From: Aplysia californica
Lineage: Eukaryota; Mollusca; Gastropoda; Aplysiida; Aplysiidae
Assembly: GCF_000002075.1 (NCBI RefSeq)
Contig: NW_004797788.1
Location: 118,718-182,717 of the forward strand
DNA length: 64,000 nucleotides
Direction: 5' to 3'
The position numbers and the translations under genes are program-made. Within the stretch, counting starts at the first letter, position 1. The number at the start of each line of letters is the position of its first letter. Below are positions 60,401-64,000 of the stretch, piece after piece. The notes under the pieces are model-generated. The model searched no databases. It was not told the DNA's origin and saw only the letters and a program-made list of their open reading frames with translations.

Positions 60401-63400
60401 AAAAAACTAATTAAAAATGTTTAGAATTGAAGATTTGGAATCGCAGGCCTGAAGAAAAAAACACCTTTTACTTTTGAACAAGAAGAGAAAGGCCAACTTT
60501 TTAACTAGTCAATTATCATTTTCATAATTGTCATGTAAGGCTCTCTATGTCAAACACAAGCAACACTACAACCTGCACAATCAAAGTGGAATCTTTGTAT
60601 CCTAAAACAGTGATGCCACAAAGGAGCACTGTACAATAAAAAAGTGAACAAGTCTCTAGGTACTCTGAAGCACAAACAGAAAACAACTTTTTCCTTTTTT
60701 TATAACATTCAACAAATCAAACATGTATAAGGAAAAGTACTGATTCTATGTTTCAAATTCTTTACAAATGAATGATGTGTCATTAAGGCCCATGATCACT
60801 GTGCATAAAATGACACAACTCACCTTTTTCACGTAATACTGTTTTCTCTTGGTGGTTCCTGGTCGGGCCTGGCCTGCAGGATCCTCTTCTTCCACCCATT
60901 CTTCTTCCTCTTCATATGAGAACATTTCCTTACCAACAGGCACCAAGTTTTCATCCAGTTCTCCTGTGCATACATAAGTCATAAAAAATTTGAGAATTGT
61001 TAATAAATGTGACACACAGTGGTATAATATAATAAAGGAAAATTGAACAATAAAACCTATTGTTACAACAAAACTAAGCATTAAACAAGGTGGCAAACTG
61101 TTTCATCTTCATCTCCCTAGTAGTCAAGAAGACAGCAAACACTACTTGCAGGAAAAGGGGGAGTGACATAGAGAGCTGACATTATTTTGAAAGCTGGTCC
61201 CACAGTGCATACCAGTTTCTTGAGCAAGAGCCACATTACTGTCTGCCCACCATGGTCCTGAATGAGGTTGCTCCTTGTTACTCAAATGTACAACACTGCA
61301 CCTAACTTTTTTTCATGGCAGGGCTCCCCTTTACGCACATATGTGCGTATATTACCCCTTAAACCTGCAGATTACCCCCTTAAAGTTCTGGTGGTGCGTG
61401 AGCGTTACTCTTTAAAATTTCGTTTCGGGGGTTTGCGTACGCTTTAAGACGTAGGTGGTGTGCGTCTGAAAATCATCATTTTCCCCCTTCTCTACCCCGA
61501 AGCCGAGTCAATGATTTGACAACACATCCACACACATGACACCGCCGTCACCTTTTGTCTGTCTATGACTGTGTCAGAAGCAGTCCACCAAGAATCTACT
61601 TATTACTTATTAGCTGCGCGAAGTTTCCGGCGACACCGGCCTTTCTTGAGCAGAGAAGCTCCGCCCACATTCTGGTCGCTCGCATTATATTTGCCGGTGT
61701 CATGCCTTGAGTTTACCCTTGCCGTGAGATTAGATTACCACCCATCCTTCTTTAGTACACTAGATCTAGTAAACATGAATAGTCCACCATCGAAAGACTG
61801 GGATGGCTTTGCAGAATAATGAATTAGTTTATTTTCCAAACCTGCCACTCATCCCGAAGTAATCAGGACATCCAGATTTTTTTGCCCCAAATTTCAAGCA
61901 TCACGATTTTCCCGATTTTGATCGCGTGTATCCCTATTTATTTATTTTTGTTCCGTCTGTTCAAAAATCTTACTCTGCCTTCTTTTCTGTAAAGGGAAGC
62001 ACTCGTTAAATTTTTTGTCAGCAGAAACTCGTTAAATTTTTTGTCAGCAGAAACTAGGAGCACTGTTTTCCGAAATGTCGATGCCGAGTTTAGTAGTTGT
62101 GTTAGATCTTTGCACACACGTGTTATTTTCAGTACATTATAATAGAAGTAGTATTGGCTTGGCATTCCGACTTGGGACATTCTCAAGATCTAGGCTCTAG
62201 ATCATTTTCGCGTTTATTTTTGTTTCAACTCGCAATTCTCCGATGATGGCCTAATAACTGTTTAGTCTAAATTGCGACGCACAAATGATCAATATTTTTC
62301 GTAGTTCTGCTGATGCTTTCAATTCAAGCTTTGTCCGACTAAAACTGCTTCAATCGCTCGTTCGCACCACGTGAGTGAGTTCCGCGTGTGTCGGGGACTG
62401 TTGACGGGGTCAATTTAAGTTCATGCACACCGGCTGAAACGTCTTTCGGGACTTATCCAGGGTGGGGGCGTGTAAAACACTTAAACCAGGAGAGCTTGAC
62501 GTGATATTTCTGGATTTTAAAAAAATAATGGTAAAACACACACAGGCACGCGTATGCGCGCGCACACACACACACGCACACACACATCCCAGGAAATTTC
62601 TAAAGTCAGTTTGGCAGTGACCTTGGAGATTTGTCGTTGATCCAGATTTTTTTTTCCCCACTGAGATCCTGACTTTTAGAATTCATAGATTGACAGGTCT
62701 GATTTTCTTTGTGTATTAATACAGTCGGAATTGACCCCTTTTGGTTTGTCAACTTTATTTTACTTTTGATTGGTTCAACTACCACTACCCTTCCCCCCTC
62801 CAAATGGACACAACTTTAATTGTAGTCAAGATTATTTGCTGTTACAATGAAACCTTAAGTTAATTAAAAATCGTCAGCATTCAATCATAATAATGGTCAC
62901 TCTGTCTGTGTGAATGTGCGTGCAAGTTAAACGTTTACAAGCAAAAATTCTTACTATAAAATTAGGAGATAATTGACTTTTACCCTTTAAGTTTCTAAAT
63001 CTAAAACAAGGGTTTAAATACCCCTTAAGACAGAAAACCAAAGGGTCAAGGAACCTCTTCAGTTGGTCTGAAAAGGGGAGCCCTGCATGGTGACATATAA
63101 AGTGGACTTTTCTTTCCTTTAACTTTTCTTTGCACTCAAGGCAACAGCCAAAAGAGCGAGAAAAATTTTCAGAGGCATGTCTGCACATCATCCCATTTCA
63201 GTACCTTCATTGATAGCAACTGGTTAACATTTGTATTATCTCTCATCAATTAATTCGGAACTTTTTGTGCCTGTTGACAAATTTAAGAAACCAGTTACAC
63301 AGAGCATGACACAATCAATACAAACCTTTTCCATGCAGAATTTCACACATTTTCAAAGCCACTGCCATTTTTGCCAGCTTTTTGGACTTCATTGGCGGTC

Positions 63401-64000
63401 CCTTTCAGAAAATAAAAATAGAAACGCTGTGTTATGTCTTTTTCCACATGTGAAAGAGTAAAATACTTGATACATTCAAATTTCAATACAATGGAATCTC
63501 ATGCACAGGACTACATTTTGCAGCAGATGACAATACAAATTAAACTCTAGAATGATGCTTTTAAACTGCCAGTGGGGCAAAAATAACATATCATGTCTTG
63601 GTTTCTCAAATGAGTTCTTTTCTTATAGTAGTACTTTATAACAGTTCCTTACAATTCTAACCTTATGTTCATGTTGGTTACCCCATAAGTGGGTCTAAAT
63701 TTAAAGACAGACAAATACTGACTATGCAATTGTAGCTTGGTAAAATGTCTTAGAAAAAAGCTGTCAGTGAATAAAAAGTTCTTACATGAATAAGAAATAA
63801 AAGTCTCAAAGAGGTTTTCCCAGTGAAAGCTCATTTATCTTGTATAACTTACATCCAAAAATCTGGTCTATCTCCTCAATAAAAGAAAATAATACCCTCT
63901 AAGGCCAGTGAGATCAAATCTCGATAAGATCAACCAGCATGACAAGAGAGGTGTGACTAAGAATGGAAATCAAGTCTAGTATCTCACCTTCAGTTCTTCT
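36261..64000 (-). CDS. DICER1: Dicer ribonuclease, C-terminal 1779 residues from DUF283 to stop (15 exons in window)
   Basis: RNase III enzyme that cuts pre-miRNA and long dsRNA into 21-25 nt products. The fifteen exons join in frame with GT-AG borders. Domains in window numbering: end of DUF283 (about 1-55: [34 protein letters not shown]), platform (about 77-290: [37 protein letters not shown]), PAZ (about 285-410: [40 protein letters not shown]), linker of about 800 residues, RNase IIIa (about 1225-1450: [33 protein letters not shown]), RNase IIIb (about 1515-1700: [55 protein letters not shown]) and dsRBD (about 1710-1775: [30 protein letters not shown]). The acidic catalytic residues of both RNase III sites are present. 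The helicase half lies right of the window. Confidence 0.98.
36461..36580 (-). repeat. Family R, copy 8 (at Dicer's last 3' splice site)
   Basis: The 3' end of the copy (CTTACTAAAA on the - strand) lies 40 nt before the terminal exon. It is truncated at its pyrimidine-rich end. Confidence 0.85.
36594..36809 (-). repeat. Family R, copy 9, with duplicated 3' end
   Basis: A near-consensus copy from about 36645 to 36809. A second partial 3' end (36594-36635, GAGTTTACAGCACTTGCAAC) abuts it, suggesting a short internal duplication or two overlapping insertions. Confidence 0.85.
36811..36940 (-). repeat. Family R, copy 10 (3'-truncated)
   Basis: Lacks the CTTACTAAAA end. Retains TACTGAAGATTAGAG, AACACAAAGAAAAAG, GGAAAGAAGAAGCAAACCAC and ATCCACCAACCA. 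Confidence 0.85.
37492..38912. mobile_element. Non-autonomous DNA transposon, 1421 bp, TIR CATGGGTCTCAA, 5-bp TSD
   Basis: The 12-bp perfect terminal inverted repeats are flanked by CTATT on both sides (37487-37491, 38913-38917). The right ~0.9 kb (about 37690-38590) is similar to 57800-58740 in another element of this gene. No transposase ORF. Family not assigned. Confidence 0.85.
39233..39308 (-). CDS. DICER1: Dicer exon, dsRBD start
   Basis: A 76-bp exon reading [20 protein letters not shown] then TAKF, matching human [16 protein letters not shown] at the start of the dsRNA-binding domain. Acceptor ctgtcctcag, donor gtgagt. Confidence 0.94.
39309..40702 (-). other. Dicer intron, 1.4 kb
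   Basis: Contains the hAT-like MITE 39859-40413. The rest is unremarkable apart from purine-rich GAGAGA tracts at 40490-40590. Confidence 0.85.
39859..40413. mobile_element. hAT-like MITE, 555 bp
   Basis: The ends TAGAGCTGG and (complement) TAGGGCTGG are flanked by 8-bp direct repeats TTCAACAA / CTCAACAA differing at one base. The 8-bp duplication and TAG...CTA ends are typical of hAT. The interior is G+C-richer than the surrounding intron. No ORF of note. Confidence 0.78.
40703..40895 (-). CDS. DICER1: Dicer exon, RNase IIIb end
   Basis: Begins FRQLEDG followed by a run of glutamates, then [20 protein letters not shown] with the second acidic pair of RNase IIIb, and [13 protein letters not shown]. 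Donor gtgagg. Confidence 0.95.
40896..41301 (-). other. Dicer intron, 406 bp
   Basis: No element seen. Confidence 0.85.
41302..41560 (-). CDS. DICER1: Dicer exon, RNase IIIb signature
   Basis: Reads [20 protein letters not shown], the RNase III signature with catalytic E and D, then [20 protein letters not shown] and [17 protein letters not shown], ending in an acidic stretch. Nearly identical to human Dicer here. Confidence 0.96.
41561..42761 (-). other. Dicer intron, 1.2 kb
   Basis: No transposon ends found. A C-run at 42660-42682 lies near the donor side of the next exon. Confidence 0.8.
42762..42973 (-). CDS. DICER1: Dicer exon, RNase IIIb start
   Basis: Reads [37 protein letters not shown] and [20 protein letters not shown], the opening helices of RNase IIIb. 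The frame has no early ATG, so it is easy to miss. Acceptor tctatttcag, donor gtaggt. Confidence 0.95.
42974..43622 (-). other. Dicer intron, 649 bp
   Basis: Nothing recognised. Confidence 0.85.
43623..43984 (-). CDS. DICER1: Dicer exon, RNase IIIa end and spacer
   Basis: Reads [20 protein letters not shown], then [20 protein letters not shown], carrying the second pair of acidic catalytic residues of RNase IIIa, then [17 protein letters not shown]. Human has [20 protein letters not shown]. The acceptor has a strong C-rich pyrimidine tract. Confidence 0.95.
44051..44221 (-). repeat. Family R, copy 11
   Basis: Full-length diverged copy, complement of AGAGTTTTACGTACTTGAAA through AGAGAGTAACATACAAAGAA to CAGAGCACACACCAACCACC. 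Confidence 0.85.
46096..47967. repeat. Long internal inverted repeat of the foldback element
   Basis: The left arm carries CTTTGACCTTTGGATCGAGG, GTCAACAAGCCATCATT, GGTGGGAGAATCTAGA, GAGCCAAACAC and GACAGGTTTGTTGATC. The right arm carries the complements of all five in reverse order. Each arm is about 320-620 bp with small indels. The loop is about 930 bp and contains a smaller inverted pair near 46400-46430 and 46720-46755. Confidence 0.88.
46859..47218. repeat. ~110-bp direct duplication, 250 bp apart, with CTAGCCGTACTT palindromes
   Basis: 46859-46966 and 47109-47218 share CTGAATTGTAAAT, CCTAAAGTATTTGTATTT and AAGGTGCCT. Between them AGTCTAGCCGTACTTAAG occurs repeatedly in both orientations. 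Confidence 0.8.
48379..48598 (-). CDS. DICER1: Dicer exon, RNase IIIa middle
   Basis: Reads [19 protein letters not shown] and [19 protein letters not shown], matching human CNLYRLGKKKGLPSRMV and PPVNWLPPGYVVNQD, then a variable tail ending DEASCA. It joins in frame to the next exon across a 4.4-kb intron. Confidence 0.94.
48599..49890 (-). other. Dicer intron, 1.3 kb
   Basis: Two thirds of it is the TTAA-flanked element at 48775-49624. Confidence 0.85.
48775..49624. mobile_element. piggyBac-like non-autonomous element, 850 bp
   Basis: TTAA flanks both sides (48771-48774, 49625-49628). The ends CTCTTATCCTGCG and (complement) CCCTCATCCTGCG match at 11 of 13 positions. TTAA duplication plus CCCT-type ends is the hallmark of piggyBac; Kolobok also uses TTAA but usually with other ends. 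No transposase ORF. Confidence 0.8.
49891..52768 (-). CDS. DICER1: Dicer giant exon: rest of PAZ, ~800-residue disordered linker, start of RNase IIIa
   Basis: One 2878-bp exon, 959 codons with no stop. Exon residues 1-95 complete PAZ ([49 protein letters not shown]). Residues about 97-897 are a hydrophilic linker rich in S, D, E, N, H and Q with no domain I recognise. Residues about 900-959 open RNase IIIa ([41 protein letters not shown]) with the first catalytic E and D. The human linker between the same landmarks is near 195 residues. A cryptic in-frame intron cannot be excluded without RNA data, but an open frame this long is unlikely by chance. Confidence 0.93.
52769..53949 (-). other. 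Dicer intron, 1.2 kb
   Basis: Nothing recognised; no paired ends found. Confidence 0.8.
53950..54050 (-). CDS. DICER1: Dicer exon, PAZ first part
   Basis: Reads [17 protein letters not shown] then [16 protein letters not shown]. Human has [20 protein letters not shown]. The arginine codon that follows is split with the giant exon. Confidence 0.95.
54051..54402 (-). other. Dicer intron, 352 bp
   Basis: May contain a short fragment of the family R 3' end (about 54070-54105, TTTTACAGCACTTAAAACAC). Weak. Confidence 0.5.
54403..54659 (-). CDS. DICER1: Dicer exon, platform to PAZ
   Basis: Reads [38 protein letters not shown] and [17 protein letters not shown]. The motif [14 protein letters not shown] matches human YRNFDQPHRFYVAD at the platform/PAZ border. 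A lysine-rich stretch ([12 protein letters not shown]) precedes it. Confidence 0.95.
54660..55344 (-). other. Dicer intron, 685 bp
   Basis: Nothing recognised. Confidence 0.85.
55345..55555 (-). CDS. DICER1: Dicer exon, platform
   Basis: Reads [20 protein letters not shown] through FGCIIVPLN. Human has [19 protein letters not shown]. Acceptor cttttgcag, donor gtgata. Confidence 0.95.
55598..55835 (-). repeat. Family R, copy 12, interrupted
   Basis: Diverged 3' end (AGAGGTTTTACGACGCTCGC, AAGATCATATGAACGCC) to about 55671, then about 95 bp of foreign sequence. It resumes at ACAAGAGTGTGACAAACATA. A loose direct repeat GTCAACAGAG / GTCACAAGAG borders the interruption. Confidence 0.6.
56223..58914. 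mobile_element. Non-autonomous DNA transposon, 2692 bp, TIR CAGGGTCCCCACCA
   Basis: The 14-bp perfect terminal inverted repeats are flanked by AATAAT (56217-56222) and AGTAAT (58915-58920), a 6-bp TSD with one change. The interior is modular: a GGGGGCGAAGCCCCC hairpin (56741-56755), an identical 100-bp direct repeat pair, and a ~0.9-kb module shared with the element at 37492-38912. No transposase ORF. Family not assigned. Confidence 0.82.
56767..57185. repeat. Identical 100-bp direct repeats 319 bp apart
   Basis: 56767-56866 and 57086-57185 appear base-for-base the same (AATTTAGTGCTTTTTGAGGG through CCAACATTTTGTCTT). They lie inside the CAGGGTCCCC element. Confidence 0.93.
59140..59319 (-). 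CDS. DICER1: Dicer exon, platform start
   Basis: 60 codons in phase 0, from [10 protein letters not shown] to LSKKIPQ, with [18 protein letters not shown] and [17 protein letters not shown]. Human has CYLYVIGMVLTTPLPDE and [20 protein letters not shown]. Confidence 0.95.
59320..60823 (-). other. Dicer intron, 1.5 kb
   Basis: Contains the hAT-like MITE 59720-60220. Otherwise unremarkable. Confidence 0.85.
59720..60220. mobile_element. hAT-like MITE, 501 bp
   Basis: A perfect 8-bp duplication CCTACCAG (59712-59719, 60221-60228) flanks the ends CAGAGCTG and CAGCTCTG. The left part is full of AAGTACTTAAGTAC-type palindromes, common in hAT MITEs. No transposase. Confidence 0.9.
60824..60963 (-). 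CDS. DICER1: Dicer exon, end of DUF283
   Basis: Reads [14 protein letters not shown], the acidic stretch [14 protein letters not shown] and [13 protein letters not shown], matching human [20 protein letters not shown] and GSTKRRQCYPK. Ends in phase 0 at donor gtgagt. Confidence 0.95.
61837..62701. mobile_element. Second member of the CAGACCTGCC family, 865 bp, nested
   Basis: The ends CAAACCTGCCACTC and (complement) CAGACCTGTCAATC are flanked by a perfect 6-bp duplication ATTTTC (61831-61836, 62702-62707). Its interior is related, in inverted orientation, to the element at 45159-48183 (CCCGATTTT motifs, GCGTGTGTCGGGGACTG), but it lacks the long inverted arms. It carries a 26-bp tandem duplication (62001-62052) and a (CA)n tract (62536-62587). 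Confidence 0.88.
62001..62052. repeat. 26-bp tandem duplication
   Basis: Two identical adjacent units, each beginning ACTCGTTAAATTTTTTGTCA. Confidence 0.93.
63326..63401 (-). CDS. DICER1: Dicer exon, DUF283
   Basis: Reads [20 protein letters not shown] then ILHGK, matching human YPMRSRKLSKQAVALECCKR, the dsRNA-binding-like DUF283 (Dicer dimerisation) fold. Acceptor ttttctgaaag, donor gtttgt. Confidence 0.93.
63402..63987 (-). other. Dicer intron, 586 bp
   Basis: Nothing recognised. Confidence 0.8.
63988..64000 (-). CDS. DICER1: Dicer exon, cut by the window edge
   Basis: Only the last 13 bases are visible, reading EELK before donor gtgaga. They join in phase 0 to GPPMKSKK. Short, so judged by the splice site and the frame. 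Confidence 0.7.

Larger units (their letters stand above)
61319..63085. mobile_element. Non-autonomous DNA transposon, TIR CAGGGCTCCCCTTT, 5-bp TSD, carrying a nested element
   Basis: The 14-bp perfect terminal inverted repeats are flanked by CATGG on both sides (61314-61318, 63086-63090). Without the nested insertion its own length is about 896 bp. Near the left end is an 18-bp perfect palindrome, TACGCACATATGTGCGTA (61332-61349). TACCCCTTAA-type motifs recur near both ends. Family not assigned. Confidence 0.85.
60964..63325 (-). other. Dicer intron, 2.4 kb
   Basis: About three quarters is a transposon (61319-63085) that itself carries a second one (61837-62701). Confidence 0.88.

Overview
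This 64 kb window looks like animal nuclear DNA, most likely from a mollusc and probably a gastropod. The evidence is two conserved animal genes with GT-AG introns, A+T-rich intron sequence, and a heavy load of short non-autonomous DNA transposons and one abundant ~165-bp interspersed repeat. The mollusc assignment is inferred from the overall feel of the proteins and repeats, not from a database match.

Two host genes face each other tail to tail. The + strand carries the 3' ten coding exons of the serine palmitoyltransferase subunit SPTLC2 (1289-18872) plus an eleventh exon that begins with the stop codon (19292-19294). It makes sphingoid bases at the ER; the N-terminal, membrane-anchoring part lies left of the window or in an exon I cannot see. 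The - strand carries the 3' fifteen coding exons of Dicer (64000 down to 36261): the end of DUF283, platform, PAZ, RNase IIIa, RNase IIIb and the dsRNA-binding domain, 1779 residues to the stop. The helicase half lies right of the window. The oddest coding feature is a single 2.9-kb Dicer exon holding an ~800-residue low-complexity linker between PAZ and RNase IIIa, about four times the human length, while the insert inside RNase IIIa is shorter than in human.

The 17 kb between the two stop codons (19295-36260) has no recognisable host gene. It holds two pogo/Tigger-like miniature elements, a broken LINE 3' piece (RNase H region), a hairpin, a 30-bp minisatellite and several copies of the interspersed repeat. 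The + strand is T-rich on the SPTLC2 side and A-rich on the Dicer side, flipping near 27-28.5 kb, as if both transcription units ran far past their stop codons.

The introns are a gallery of non-autonomous transposons whose ends can be fixed to the base by terminal inverted repeats (TIRs) and target-site duplications (TSDs): two hAT-like (8-bp TSD), one piggyBac-like (TTAA), a family with 6-bp TSDs and CAGACCTGCC ends (one copy a 3-kb foldback, another nested in a different element), and several unassigned families. Most Dicer introns above 1.2 kb owe their size to such an insertion. The interspersed repeat lies in the sense direction in every gene copy seen, and one copy appears to supply the branch-point region of Dicer's last intron.
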